A stretch of DNA of 47,545 nt from CAYMJV01 sp964390545 (GCA_964390545.1 CAYMJV010000014.1:1-47545), one strand, 5' to 3'. Positions 25,007-33,842 are shown, counted from the first letter of the stretch. The notes: generated by a model not told the origin, from the sequence alone. Numbers and translations are program-made.

Positions 25007-25819
25007 TCAAAACCAATCGCTCCACTTCACCTTGTGGATCATGGGCCGGCCAAAATATTTCTTCCAGATTTCCTCAATAGTTCCATCGCGATGAAATTCA
25101 AAGATGGCGACATTGAGCCAATTTCTCAACGTGTCGTTCCCTTTGCCCACGCCGAGGCAGCAGTAGTAGACCGTCACAGGAGTCTCAACGATTCTCCATT
25201 TCGTCTGCTTATGGATCTCCGTATGTTTCAAGACAAATTCGATGACGTCGATCAGGGCATCTCCACGTCCCTGGGCAATGGCCCTGACAACGTCAGGATA
25301 GTTATCAAGGAGCAGGACCTTCGCTTTCGGGAGATTCTTTTCGATAAATGGGACGGGAGTTGTCCCGCGAACCTGAACCAATGTAATATCACTGCGGTTA
25401 AAGTCCTTGTAGTCTTTGTAAAGCTTTTTTTCGGTGGTGAGGACGCCCAGGATCTCCGTATGAACCGGGACGGTGAAGTCAATGACCTTGGCCCGGTCCG
25501 CAGTGCGTGTCATGGCCCCCATCACGAAATCGATCTTATCGGCAGTGACGAATGGGATTCGATCGGGGGAACCCACCTGTACGATCTGAAGTTTCACACC
25601 AAGTTTCTTGGCAACGGCATCGGCAAACTCGGCATCAAAACCGACCATCTCGTTCTTTTCATTGAAAAACCCGAGGGGTGGAAACGTTACGTTGACGCCC
25701 ACGCGAATCTCCCCTGCGGTAATAATCTGATCAAGGGATCGGGCTTGCGCCATTGATAAACCCAAAGCGAGAACTAAAACCAAAGTAGCCAAAAAACACT
25801 TTTTTATGTATTCCACCAT
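25007..25819 (-). CDS. Periplasmic solute-binding protein (family 3, PAAT), importer 2
   Basis: A 270-aa exported binding protein. The frame opens further up at 25897, but AAAGGAGGAGG lies just before the ATG at 25819, and that start gives a clean signal peptide (MVEYIKKCFLATLVLVLALG, cleavage near AQA). The carboxylate-binding arginine is Arg109 (TADRAKVIDF). At the usual alpha-amino-binding Asp position (five after the motif Asp187 in GRGDALIDV) there is Val192; an Asp sits one residue early (Asp191). If the alignment holds, amino recognition is altered, as in the other two binding proteins of the window. It is the first gene of importer 2, with the promoter at 25898-25926. Confidence 0.88.
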   Translation of the reverse strand: MVEYIKKCFLATLVLVLALGLSMAQARSLDQIITAGEIRVGVNVTFPPLGFFNEKNEMVGFDAEFADAVAKKLGVKLQIVQVGSPDRIPFVTADKIDFVMGAMTRTADRAKVIDFTVPVHTEILGVLTTEKKLYKDYKDFNRSDITLVQVRGTTPVPFIEKNLPKAKVLLLDNYPDVVRAIAQGRGDALIDVIEFVLKHTEIHKQTKWRIVETPVTVYYCCLGVGKGNDTLRNWLNVAIFEFHRDGTIEEIWKKYFGRPMIHKVKWSDWF

Positions 25820-25897
25820 TTTACCTCCTCCTTTTCTTTGGCGAATGCCAGGTTGATGGTTGATCAATTTGCAATCAATCCTGTAATATTGGGTCAA

Positions 25898-25926
25898 ATT
25901 ATAGGCGCCCCAATGATTAAAGTCAA
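25898..25926 (-). promoter_or_regulatory. Sigma-70-type promoter of importer 2 operon
   Basis: On the minus strand TTGACT (25926-25921), a 17-base spacer and a perfect TATAAT (25903-25898) make one of the best promoters in the window. Transcription should start near 25890, giving a leader of about 70 bases before the ATG at 25819. Confidence 0.75.
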
Positions 25927-26152
25927 CCCAAATCCCGACTTAGAAAAATGAGAAATACTTGATCGAGAGGATTTAGAGATTTTTTTAGGCAGAGAATCCT
26001 TATTTCTTTGAAGGGCCTTTTATCCTATAACATTTAACATTCAGTCGAAACCCTTCGGGATATATAACGTCCCCTAAGTTTTTGGACACACCATTCCCTT
26101 GTCCTTCACTCCGTTCACCCTTCGTGTCCGCTTCAGCCATCTGGACATAACC

Positions 26153-26341
26153 TCAATTCGAAAGTCTTTTTTCTGACCCCCGAAATAATTCCAACTTTCT
26201 AAGATCGATCATCACCTTCAGAACTATCTTCCCAGCATGTTTCACAATCCGACCTGCCATCCACTGAAGAACTTTCCTCCAGATCAGAAAGACATGCCAT
26301 GACCGTTTATCCTGCCTCATCCAGCCGGAAATACTTTGCAT
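26153..26341 (-). pseudogene. Possible transposase C-terminal fragment
   Basis: A 62-codon frame with the segment WRKVLQWMAGRIVKHAGKIV followed by LKVMIDLRKLELFR. This basic, amphipathic pattern resembles the C-terminal end of IS4/IS1380-type transposases. No terminal inverted repeats or remaining domains were found, and neighbouring frames upstream are interrupted by stops. It may be a chance frame. The rest of the gap 25927-26422 holds no gene I can support; TTTTTGGACACACC at about 26081 and GTCCGCTTCAGCC at about 26128 look like repeat debris. Confidence 0.25.
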
Positions 26342-26422
26342 TGGGGGGAAGGAAAGTGGATCGCGGATTGTTCTCAGTGCAGCCCGACGAGTTTGGCTGG
26401 GTTATTGTCATCACACAAGCCA

Positions 26423-26710
26423 CTAGTCCTTGACACGCTGGAGCTGAATCACGACTGGGTTAAATGGATCCGGGCAGGCGACATGGATGATATCGGGATC
26501 TTTCTCCCAGGGCAAGGATCCCCCAAACCGCAGCACCCGGTAGTTTGGGTAGATGGCATAAAAGAGTGCCATGCAGATCGCCTTCGGATGGCCCGACATG
26601 CCAACAGTGAAATCTCCGCTCAAGTCGAACTCCTGCCCGACTTCATGCTTCGCCTCACACGTCCCTTTCACTGAGACAATCTTCATCACAACCTTTGCCG
26701 GTATTTTCAT
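26423..26710 (-). CDS. TIGR04076-like small protein
   Basis: About 95 aa from the ATG at 26710, which has AAGGAG well spaced upstream; a longer frame to 26752 lacks this. The pattern MKIVSVKGTCEAKHEVGQEF, then a central Cys/Ala segment, LRFGGSLPWEKD and ACPDPFNPVV matches what I know of the TIGR04076 family, small proteins of unknown function common in anaerobes beside catabolic enzymes. Three cysteines (GTC, AIC, ACP) might bind a metal. It lies downstream of the phosphotriesterase-related gene on the same strand and is probably its operon partner. No function is assigned. Confidence 0.65.
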   Translation of the reverse strand: MKIPAKVVMKIVSVKGTCEAKHEVGQEFDLSGDFTVGMSGHPKAICMALFYAIYPNYRVLRFGGSLPWEKDPDIIHVACPDPFNPVVIQLQRVKD

Positions 26711-26890
26711 CCCCTGTCTCCTTTCCTGGGGGAATCCCTCTTTAATTAACATTCTTTCCCTTCTCTTTCCATAGATTGGATCATTCTTCCGACACGTTTC
26801 GAAGCCTCCTTGAAACGGTCTGAGCGAGGTGGACCTTTAGTACGAATCAGTCTCCTTCGAGATGTGCGAAGCCTCACGGGCAGAGCTCAG

Positions 26891-27919
26891 TCAGCACAGA
26901 GCAAGGAATCGTTTTGGGTTTTCGACCAGGAGAAGGTGAATCTGATCCTCCTGGAATTTTTTCATTCTCATCAGAGGGATGACATGCTCGAGCAGATGCG
27001 CATAGCCATGCCCACCGTACCGGCGCAGGCGAGTCTTCGTACAAATGTCCTGGGAGATCACCACCTGCGACAGCCGCCCCCTCTCGGCTAGCTCGAGAAT
27101 CCAGCGAAGCCTCATCCCGTCGTTGGGCAGGTCGATTTCCGGCTGGAACGGGTAATACGAGGATTCGTTCCCGAAATAATCGAATCCTAGCCCGCATCCC
27201 GTCTTGGCGAGGTCCAGGAGCGTCCGCAGGTCGAAGATCCTGCGGTCGAGATGACCCATGATGGTGCGGCTGGGGTCGCCTCCATGTTTTTTAATGAAGC
27301 GGATGATCTCCCCGGGCCCTTGTGGATCACGGTGGGGGTGCACGCATAACGAGGCCCCCGTCGCTGCCTGAGCCCGGATCGCTGCGAGCATGACCCTCCT
27401 CTCCAGGGGGCTCCATTCGTGGGAGCAGCCGATTTCCCCAATAATACCTGCCTTGATCTTGCTCCCTGGAACCCCTTCACTGAGGTCTACGATCATTTCC
27501 TCCGCCATTTCCTCCACATCCTTGACCTGAACAGACGAACCCACGTAGTCCTCCTCATAGTACCCGCATCCCATCACCACTTTCAGGCCAGTCCGAAGGG
27601 CAATCCTTCTCAAGGCTTCGGGATTCCTGCTCATGCCGAGGGAGCTTACTTCGACCACGCAACCCCCTCCGGCCGAACGGAACGCGGCCAGTTCTGTTAC
27701 AGCCACTTCCTCGTCGTCCAGACGGCAGATCCCGGGAAAGGCATTCCAGTGGTAATTGGCATCCCATGTATTTTCCAGGGTGATCTCTTCGTCCGGTTGC
27801 GACCGCTCAGGCTTCCCCGGAGGCGTCACGTCACAGATAAGGTGCTCGTGCATCAGCGTCACACCCAGCGTGCCCGGATCGACTAAACCTTCAACTGTCT
27901 GCACCTTTCCCGTGACCAT
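26891..27919 (-). CDS. Phosphotriesterase-related metal-dependent hydrolase
   Basis: A 342-aa TIM-barrel hydrolase of the phosphotriesterase family. Metal ligands are seen in order: TLMHEHL (His24, His26), the bridging acid Glu162 in GIIGEIG (glutamate replaces the carboxylated lysine of true phosphotriesterases, as usual in the related-protein group), CVHPHRD (His194), GHLDRR, and the aspartate of ISQDI. Relatives include lactonases, so a lactone or cyclic ester/amide is a fair substrate guess, but not more. It is divergent from the DUF6282-like gene, with a 230-base shared upstream region. The start codon has no strong ribosome site. Confidence 0.85.
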   Translation of the reverse strand: MVTGKVQTVEGLVDPGTLGVTLMHEHLICDVTPPGKPERSQPDEEITLENTWDANYHWNAFPGICRLDDEEVAVTELAAFRSAGGGCVVEVSSLGMSRNPEALRRIALRTGLKVVMGCGYYEEDYVGSSVQVKDVEEMAEEMIVDLSEGVPGSKIKAGIIGEIGCSHEWSPLERRVMLAAIRAQAATGASLCVHPHRDPQGPGEIIRFIKKHGGDPSRTIMGHLDRRIFDLRTLLDLAKTGCGLGFDYFGNESSYYPFQPEIDLPNDGMRLRWILELAERGRLSQVVISQDICTKTRLRRYGGHGYAHLLEHVIPLMRMKKFQEDQIHLLLVENPKRFLALC

Positions 27920-28118
27920 CGTTGCGGCTCATAATGGGTTCGCCTCGTCTCTGAAGCGTATCCTAATTAAAGGAGGAACCCAGGACGGAGGAAACTTACA
28001 GCAAAATGCCATGCCCCATTCCTCCGATTAAGAGAAGGAGAACCTCCTCTGAAGCGGTCTGATTTTCCCACAAAATCGACCGCAAATCAAGACAATAGGG
28101 TCAAACCTTCGAATAAAG

Positions 28119-28147
28119 TTGACAACCTGTCCGTAATGCCGTATATA
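28119..28147 (+). promoter_or_regulatory. Sigma-70-type promoter of the plus-strand catabolic operon
   Basis: TTGACA (28119-28124), 17 bases, TATATA (28142-28147). Transcription should begin near 28154. This would exclude the ATG at 28150 and leave the ATG at 28162 only about eight bases from the 5' end, a nearly leaderless message with no ribosome site. Confidence 0.6.
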
Positions 28148-28149
28148 AG

Positions 28150-29175
28150 ATGTCGTTTATCATGGAACTTGTAGAAAACAGATCTCTTGAATTGACCTTT
28201 GAGCTCCTCAAGGGAGCGATCGATGTTCACGTCCATGCTGGGCCCCACTTGAAGAGCAGCCCCCGTCGGGTTGATCCCATCGAGGCAGCCATCCAGGCCC
28301 GCGATGCAGGGATGAGGGCCATCGTTTTCAAAGACGTTTTTGAAATGAGCAATGGAATCACCTGGCTGGTCAACCGCCATGTTCCCAATTTTAGGGTTTA
28401 CGGTGGCCTGATGTTGAACACTGTTTACGGGGGGATGAATCCCCGGGCTGTTAAGACGGCTCTTTATTATGGCGATGGGGCGAAGTATCTCGATTTCGGC
28501 GCCCACTCCACTTATTATCAAGCCTCACGAGAGGGCCGGCTCGTTAACGGGAAGTTCGTCCCCTTGGGCGTGCTTTACCCCAAATTCAAGACCGAAGAGC
28601 TTGACCGTTGTATCCGAATTCCCGTGGATGAAGAGCCCGGGCCTGAACTGGACGAGATCCTCCATCTCGCGGGCGCAACCCCCCATCTCTATGTGGATAC
28701 AGGCCATGTCTCCGTTGAGGAAGCTATCCGGCTTGTCGACCTGAAGGAGCGGTACGGGTATAAGAGGATCGTTATCTCCAGCTCCGTCGCCAAGATCGCC
28801 ACGATCGAGCAACTCCGATACATGGCCAACAAGGGAGGTTTCATCGAGTTCACCATAGCCGCTTACACGGCGCCGACAATGATTCCCCTCACCCACTATT
28901 ACGTGGAAAAGGAATACGCCTCGATCGATGAAGGGATGGAAAAGGGGCCGGAGGCGGGTATACGGGAGGTCGCCGATGCGATCCGGCAGCTCGGGGCGGA
29001 CCATTGTATCATGGCGACCGATTTCGGGCGTTACGCTTTGCCCCCTCCGGTTGAGGGTCTGCGCGAGTTCATCACCTGCATGCTGGATCTCGGAATCCCC
29101 GCCGAGGATATTCGAAAGATGGTGAAGACCAACCCCGAGCGGCTGCTGGGACTGGAGCCATCGGATCGCACTTAG
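28150..29175 (+). CDS. DUF6282-like amidohydrolase-fold protein
   Basis: 341 aa from 28150, or 337 from the ATG at 28162, which the promoter position favours. The early motif GAIDVHVHAGPHL is the HxH metal signature of the amidohydrolase superfamily. Later segments ATPHLYVDTGHVS, IVISSSVAKIATIEQL, and IMATDFGRYALPPPVEGLRE resemble the barrel-end Asp region (ATDFGR). This matches what I know of DUF6282 proteins; no reaction is established. It is the first gene of a plus-strand run and lies divergently from the phosphotriesterase-related gene. No strong ribosome site is visible. Confidence 0.7.
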   Translation: MSFIMELVENRSLELTFELLKGAIDVHVHAGPHLKSSPRRVDPIEAAIQARDAGMRAIVFKDVFEMSNGITWLVNRHVPNFRVYGGLMLNTVYGGMNPRAVKTALYYGDGAKYLDFGAHSTYYQASREGRLVNGKFVPLGVLYPKFKTEELDRCIRIPVDEEPGPELDEILHLAGATPHLYVDTGHVSVEEAIRLVDLKERYGYKRIVISSSVAKIATIEQLRYMANKGGFIEFTIAAYTAPTMIPLTHYYVEKEYASIDEGMEKGPEAGIREVADAIRQLGADHCIMATDFGRYALPPPVEGLREFITCMLDLGIPAEDIRKMVKTNPERLLGLEPSDRT

Positions 29176-29315
29176 GTATTCATACCGCGGTCTCCTTTTC
29201 AATAGGTATTTTTCCGTGATACGGAAAGTCTGTTAAAGGGAAGGCCTCGATGAGCGGTTCCCATGGAAATTGGGGATCATGCTCCGTGAAACAGAAACAG
29301 AGGAGTGTGAGAGAT

Positions 29316-29747
29316 ATGAACCGCATGCGAATTGAGTTTGAGAAGGGAGGAGCCTTTACCGTCAGGCTGCTGGAGGATGAAGCGCCCAAGACCTGTAAGG
29401 TCATCCTGGAAAGGTTGCCTTTCACCTACCTGTTTCATCACAGCATCGTCTCTGGACAGGCCATTGTCACTCTTCCTTCCGATCTCACCGTCCCCCGGGA
29501 GAATCAACGGACCGTTGGGATTTACCCGGGCACGTTATGTTTCCTGGTTAAAGATGAGCCCGTGAATGTTCCGGACGAAATCTATATTTCCTATGGCCCC
29601 TACTTCGTGTCCCGCTGCTCCACTATCGATTTCCAACAACCCGTTAATGTGTTTGCCATAGTCGAATCGGGTCAGGACGAGTTGTTCAATATCGGCAAGC
29701 GGATTCTGATGAAGGGGGCCGAACACGTCGCATTCAGCCGGATCTGA
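29316..29747 (+). CDS. DUF3830-like (cyclophilin-fold) protein
   Basis: About 143 aa from the ATG at 29316, which has AGGAG about ten bases upstream; the frame is open from 29250. The start MNRMRIEFEKGGAFTVRLLE followed by EDEAPKTCKVILERLPF is the cyclophilin-like opening seen in DUF3830 proteins. These often stand beside amidohydrolases and peptidases but have no known reaction. It lies between the DUF6282-like gene and the M20-like gene with short gaps, so it should be cotranscribed with them. No signal peptide is seen; it is presumably cytoplasmic. Confidence 0.65.
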   Translation: MNRMRIEFEKGGAFTVRLLEDEAPKTCKVILERLPFTYLFHHSIVSGQAIVTLPSDLTVPRENQRTVGIYPGTLCFLVKDEPVNVPDEIYISYGPYFVSRCSTIDFQQPVNVFAIVESGQDELFNIGKRILMKGAEHVAFSRI

Positions 29748-29782
29748 ATACAATTTCTAAATGCAAGCGGGGAGGATCGTTC

Positions 29783-31093
29783 ATGACCAAAGGGATGATC
29801 AGTGTTGCGGATATCCGCAAAAAGGTAGAAAAAAATGAAGCCCACCATATTAACATCCTGCGGGAGGGGTTGAAGGCTTCCTTCCTGAGTAGAGATGATT
29901 TTCAACGGTGGTTTGCAGACCAGATGAAACGGATTGGTGTGGAGGTCGAGCTCTTCGAGGTCGATCCCTCGGAACTGCTCGAACAACCTTCGCAGCGCAA
30001 GACCCTGCGGGAAAACCCCTCGGCCCTGAACCGGGGAATGAATGTCGTGGGCCGTATTCGCGGCAAGGCCAAGGGCCGCGGTGTGCTCGTCTTCGGACAC
30101 GCCGACAAGCCACCCGAAACCTATGAATGGGGCAAGAAGATCCCCGACCTTATTGAAAAGGGATCGCGACTGCAGGGCCCCGGCATCGCCGATGATGTCG
30201 CCGGCCTCACTTCCCTATTGGGCGCACTCGAGACCTATGTGGGCTTCAATTTGGAACCGGAGGGCGATCTCCTGGTCGCCAGTATCCTCGGCAAACAGCT
30301 GGGCGTCTTCGGAACCTATGGGTTGGTGCGGCGGTTCGGTCCGGTGGCGGGCGCCATCTACATGCATCCGGCGGAGAGTGGTAACGGTCTGGGCGATATC
30401 AAGGTGGCGAGCCTTGGCATGGCGGAGTTTCATATCACCATCACGGGCAAGGCTCCGACGACAACGGAACCCCACAAGACCATCTACTCCCGGTCCGGCG
30501 TCAGTGCGATCGAAAAGGCCATACGCCTCGTCGAGTGCATCAAAGATTGGTCCGCGGAATGGGCCCGAAAGCCCGAGATTCAACACGAAGAGTTGCAGAA
30601 GTCCGTGGGCCAGAGTTTCGCCGTCTCCTTTGGCCGGTTTCTCTCCGGATCGGACAATCTAGTCTATGAAATCCCGACACGCGCAATTCTTCAGGGGGCC
30701 ATCAACTTCCCACCCAAGGTCCGGCTTCAAGAGATTCAAAAGGACTTCGAAGAGGCCGTAAGACACATGGCCGACGCGGATCCCTGGCTGAAGCAGGGTC
30801 ATGTTCGCCTTGAATGGGCTGATGTAATCTCAGAATCCTGTCAGGCCGACATCGAAAGCGAGTTCGTCCGGATCGGCCGCAAAGCAATCACGGACGTCAC
30901 TGGCAAGACGCCGCGTTATAATTATGGCCACAGCGTGAGCGACCTCCGTTACCCCTTCCTGTGGTGGAAGGCAAACGGATTCGGCGTGGGCCCTCTGGCC
31001 GGAGACATGAACACGGAGACCGAATATGTGGATCGCAAGGAATATCTTGACACCCTCATTGTGGTAGCTGAAATACTGAAGAACGCAGGCTGA
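29783..31093 (+). CDS. M20-like peptidase-fold protein with degenerate active site
   Basis: 436 aa, with GGGGAGGATC just before the ATG. The overall M20 plan is recognisable: LVFGHADKP (first metal histidine and catalytic Asp), GPGIADDVAGLTSLLG (bridging Asp), a lid domain in the middle, and a C-terminal TETEYVDRKEYLDTL. However, the Glu-Glu pair that supplies the general base and a metal ligand is replaced by Lys-Gln (SILGKQLGVFG). The C-terminal metal histidine (usually AHxxxEYV) appears as Asn (MNTETEYV). It may therefore be inactive as a peptidase or use a different chemistry. The calls are from alignment by eye. The neighbours are a DUF3830-like protein and a TIM-barrel isomerase. Confidence 0.75.
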   Translation: MTKGMISVADIRKKVEKNEAHHINILREGLKASFLSRDDFQRWFADQMKRIGVEVELFEVDPSELLEQPSQRKTLRENPSALNRGMNVVGRIRGKAKGRGVLVFGHADKPPETYEWGKKIPDLIEKGSRLQGPGIADDVAGLTSLLGALETYVGFNLEPEGDLLVASILGKQLGVFGTYGLVRRFGPVAGAIYMHPAESGNGLGDIKVASLGMAEFHITITGKAPTTTEPHKTIYSRSGVSAIEKAIRLVECIKDWSAEWARKPEIQHEELQKSVGQSFAVSFGRFLSGSDNLVYEIPTRAILQGAINFPPKVRLQEIQKDFEEAVRHMADADPWLKQGHVRLEWADVISESCQADIESEFVRIGRKAITDVTGKTPRYNYGHSVSDLRYPFLWWKANGFGVGPLAGDMNTETEYVDRKEYLDTLIVVAEILKNAG

Positions 31094-31113
31094 ACCAAGG
31101 AAGGAGTATCCTC

Positions 31114-32004
31114 ATGTTAGACGTTTCTCGCCTCACCTTTCCAAGTATTGCGCTGATCAAGTACCCACCGGACGAAGCCTTCCGTATCATCGCCGCGGCC
31201 GGGTTCAAGAATGTGGACGTGCTAGAGAAGATGCCTCACCTATCCATCCACACTGACGAGTGCGATCCGGCGGCTTTGAAAGCCACCGCGGTCAAGCACG
31301 GTCTGCGGATCACTGCAGTTAACTCCTATGTCGGAGGAGGCATCGTGGGCCGGGCCGGGGCCTGGTTGCACCACCCCGGCTTCCAGTTCCCGAATAAACA
31401 CAAGTACACCCACAACGGCTTCGCCAGCGATGACCCTCAAGCGCTCGAACAGGAGCTGAAGCACGTCTTCCGGGCGATTGACATCGGTGCCTCCCTCGGG
31501 GCTCGCGTCGTCCGCATCGTTCCAGGAGACGATGACCCGGCGAAGATCGACAAGCTGGTTCCCTGGTTCAAGAAGTGCGCCGCCTATGCGGAGCAAAAGG
31601 GCGTCTACCTGGCCGGCGAGAATCACGACACAGGAATTTTGGGGCAACCGAAGGCCTTCGTGGAGCTCTGCGAGAAGGTGGGCTCCAGGCACTTCGGGAT
31701 CATCTATGAGCCCTACAACCTGATGGAGCAGGCCGGCCTCGATTTCCGCAAGGCCTTTGAGATCATGCGGGAACACATCATCCACGTTCATTTCAAGGAC
31801 GGAAGGCTGGACATCAATAAACGGACGTATGTCCCTACCCTAATGGGCGAGGGTGAGTTCGATTTCCGGTGGCTCATGAAACGCTTGGAGCAAATCGGTT
31901 ACACCGGAGAGCTCGGGCTGGAATATGAAGTCGCGGAAGTGCCCCCGGAGGAAGGTGTCAAGCAGTTCTACCGGGGGTTCATCAAAATGATGGAAGATCT
32001 TTGA
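31114..32004 (+). CDS. Sugar-phosphate isomerase/epimerase-like TIM-barrel protein
   Basis: 296 aa of the xylose isomerase-like (AP endonuclease 2) barrel family. Likely metal ligands are the glutamate in LAGENHDTG, the acid in IIYEPYNLM, the histidine in IIHVHFKDGR and the glutamate in LGLEYEVAE, in the correct order. GGAAGGAG precedes the ATG at 20 bases after the M20-like gene, so they form one operon. The family isomerises or epimerises sugars and hydroxy acids, and some members open lactones. The substrate is unknown; the transporter downstream suggests an amino-acid-like compound. Confidence 0.8.
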   Translation: MLDVSRLTFPSIALIKYPPDEAFRIIAAAGFKNVDVLEKMPHLSIHTDECDPAALKATAVKHGLRITAVNSYVGGGIVGRAGAWLHHPGFQFPNKHKYTHNGFASDDPQALEQELKHVFRAIDIGASLGARVVRIVPGDDDPAKIDKLVPWFKKCAAYAEQKGVYLAGENHDTGILGQPKAFVELCEKVGSRHFGIIYEPYNLMEQAGLDFRKAFEIMREHIIHVHFKDGRLDINKRTYVPTLMGEGEFDFRWLMKRLEQIGYTGELGLEYEVAEVPPEEGVKQFYRGFIKMMEDL

Positions 32005-32148
32005 GCCCGTCTGCCCCGTCTATCCCCGGGGAGGCGCAATCGGAAGGTTGAGGCAACCGGAGTGGTGAGAATTCCTGTTTCCGGGGATTTGTCCCGCGGA
32101 AGGGTACTCCAAAATCCATTTTGGGATGGAGGAAGAAAGGAGGAAGAT

Positions 32149-32988
32149 ATGAGAAGGACGCTGGTATGTATTCTTGTGGCTGTGGTGGTCGTTTCACAGG
32201 CCGCCCTTGTCTGTGCACAGACGAAGGGCACACCTCTGGTGGGCTCCCCACCCCTGCTTCGGCCAGGAAAGCTGATCATCGCCATCAACGCCACCATTCC
32301 CCCGGTGCAGTATATCGACGACAAAGGAAATCTCCGGGGAATGCGGGTCGAGCTGGGTGATGAGATCGCAGGGCGCCTGAACTTGGAGGCAAACTGGGTG
32401 AATATCCAGTTTGAAGCCATGATCCCGGGTCTCCAAGGCTCGCGATGGGACATGATCAACACCGGGCTCTTCTACACGGAGGAGCGAGCCAAGATCATGT
32501 CGCTGGTACCCTATGAGTTGCAGGCGATCAGCGTGTCTGTTCCCAAAGGCAACCCTCACAAGATCAAATCCACTGAGGACATGGCCGGGAAGGTCGTTGC
32601 GGTAGAGGTAGCGGGATACGAGGAGAGAAACATCAAGGCGATCAACCAAGAACAGGTCGCCAGGGGTCTGCGACCCATGGACATCCGAACGTTTAACACC
32701 TTTGCAGACTGCTATCAGGCCCTCAAAGCCGGCCAAGTCGAGGCGGTGGTCAGCGTAGACGCCACCGGTAAGTATTACCAGGATCGGGGCGATTTTGAAA
32801 GGGCCATCTTCGGGCTCAAGGGTTCTCCCGCTTCCCTGGCTTTCAAGAGCAAGGAACTGGCTGAGACTGTAGCCAAGATCCTGAATAATATGAAACAGGA
32901 CGGATCCTACGATAAGCTCTTCGATAAGTGGGGCGTGGCCAAGATTTTCGGCTGGGAGAAATGGACGGGGTCTTTTAAAATCCATTGA
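32149..32988 (+). CDS. Periplasmic solute-binding protein (family 3, PAAT), importer 3
   Basis: 279 aa from the ATG at 32149, which has GGAGGAAG upstream; the frame is open from 32062. The signal peptide is residues 1-23 (MRRTLVCILVAVVVVSQAAL, cleavage near VCA). The carboxylate-binding arginine is Arg113 (YTEERAKIMSL). In the second lobe the usual GR-x-D-A-x-x-x-D reads GQVEAVVSV, so both the motif Asp and the amino-binding Asp (here Val203) are changed, with Asp204 one residue late. This again points to a ligand without a free alpha-amino group. It is first in the importer 3 set and about 145 bases after the isomerase-like gene. Confidence 0.87.
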   Translation: MRRTLVCILVAVVVVSQAALVCAQTKGTPLVGSPPLLRPGKLIIAINATIPPVQYIDDKGNLRGMRVELGDEIAGRLNLEANWVNIQFEAMIPGLQGSRWDMINTGLFYTEERAKIMSLVPYELQAISVSVPKGNPHKIKSTEDMAGKVVAVEVAGYEERNIKAINQEQVARGLRPMDIRTFNTFADCYQALKAGQVEAVVSVDATGKYYQDRGDFERAIFGLKGSPASLAFKSKELAETVAKILNNMKQDGSYDKLFDKWGVAKIFGWEKWTGSFKIH

Positions 32989-33064
32989 TCGTTGATTCGT
33001 CTCGGGGGGACAGGTTTCGGTAGCGATCTGTCCTCCTAACCCTTTTTTGGGGATGAGGATGTAA

Positions 33065-33775
33065 ATGAAAGGGTGGGATTGGTCTTCCTTCCTTGAATAC
33101 TTGGCTAGCCCCTATCTCCTGGAAGGGGTTTGGGTCACGATCTGGTTGACGGCGGCTTCTCTCCTTATCGGGGTGGTCTGTGGCCTGATTGCTGCCTTGT
33201 TGCGCATGTCGAAGAGTCCGGTTCTCCAGATGCCAGCTAGACTCTACACCTGGGTTTGGCGGGGAACGCCTCTGCTCGTGCAGCTTATCATCCTGTATAC
33301 GGGCCTCCCCCAGATCGGGATCAAGTTGTCGGTGGTCCAATGCTCCTTGATCGGATTGGGGGTCAACGAGGGTGCCTATCTCTCTGAGGTCATCCGGGCA
33401 GGGATCATGTCCGTGGACAGAGGGCAGTTCAATGCGGCGCGAGCACTGGGCATGAACTACCGCGTGATGATGCAAAGGATCATCCTTCCCCAGGCGGCCC
33501 GGATCATCGTGCCGGACCTGGGAAATCGGTTCAACGGTCTGCTTAAGTTCTCGTCCCTTGCCTCGGTCATCTCTCTGGAAGAGCTCATGCGCCGGGCTCA
33601 GATGCTCACCCAGGTCAAATTTGCGGTGCTCGAGATCTTCATCGTAACCTCCATCTACTACTTGATCCTGACGACGATCTGGGGAGTTGCCCAAGCGCGT
33701 ATTGAAGAGTATTTTGAGCGGGGTTACTCGCAGAAAAATTCTAGCAGGGCAAAGACGCTGGCACGAACGGCATAA
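33065..33775 (+). CDS. ABC importer permease, polar amino acid family, importer 3
   Basis: 236-aa membrane subunit with the EAA loop GQFNAARALGMNYRVMMQRI followed by ILPQAARIIVPDLGNR. Importer 3 has only this permease gene, so it probably works as a homodimer, unlike importers 1 and 2. GAGGATGTAA precedes the ATG. It lies 76 bases after the binding protein and 67 bases before the ATPase. The hydrophobic segments are intact. Confidence 0.88.
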   Translation: MKGWDWSSFLEYLASPYLLEGVWVTIWLTAASLLIGVVCGLIAALLRMSKSPVLQMPARLYTWVWRGTPLLVQLIILYTGLPQIGIKLSVVQCSLIGLGVNEGAYLSEVIRAGIMSVDRGQFNAARALGMNYRVMMQRIILPQAARIIVPDLGNRFNGLLKFSSLASVISLEELMRRAQMLTQVKFAVLEIFIVTSIYYLILTTIWGVAQARIEEYFERGYSQKNSSRAKTLARTA

Positions 33776-33842
33776 GCTCGCACCAATCCGTTCGCCCCCT
33801 TTGGATGCCCAAATAGATCGCTTTGGAGACAGGGATACGAAC

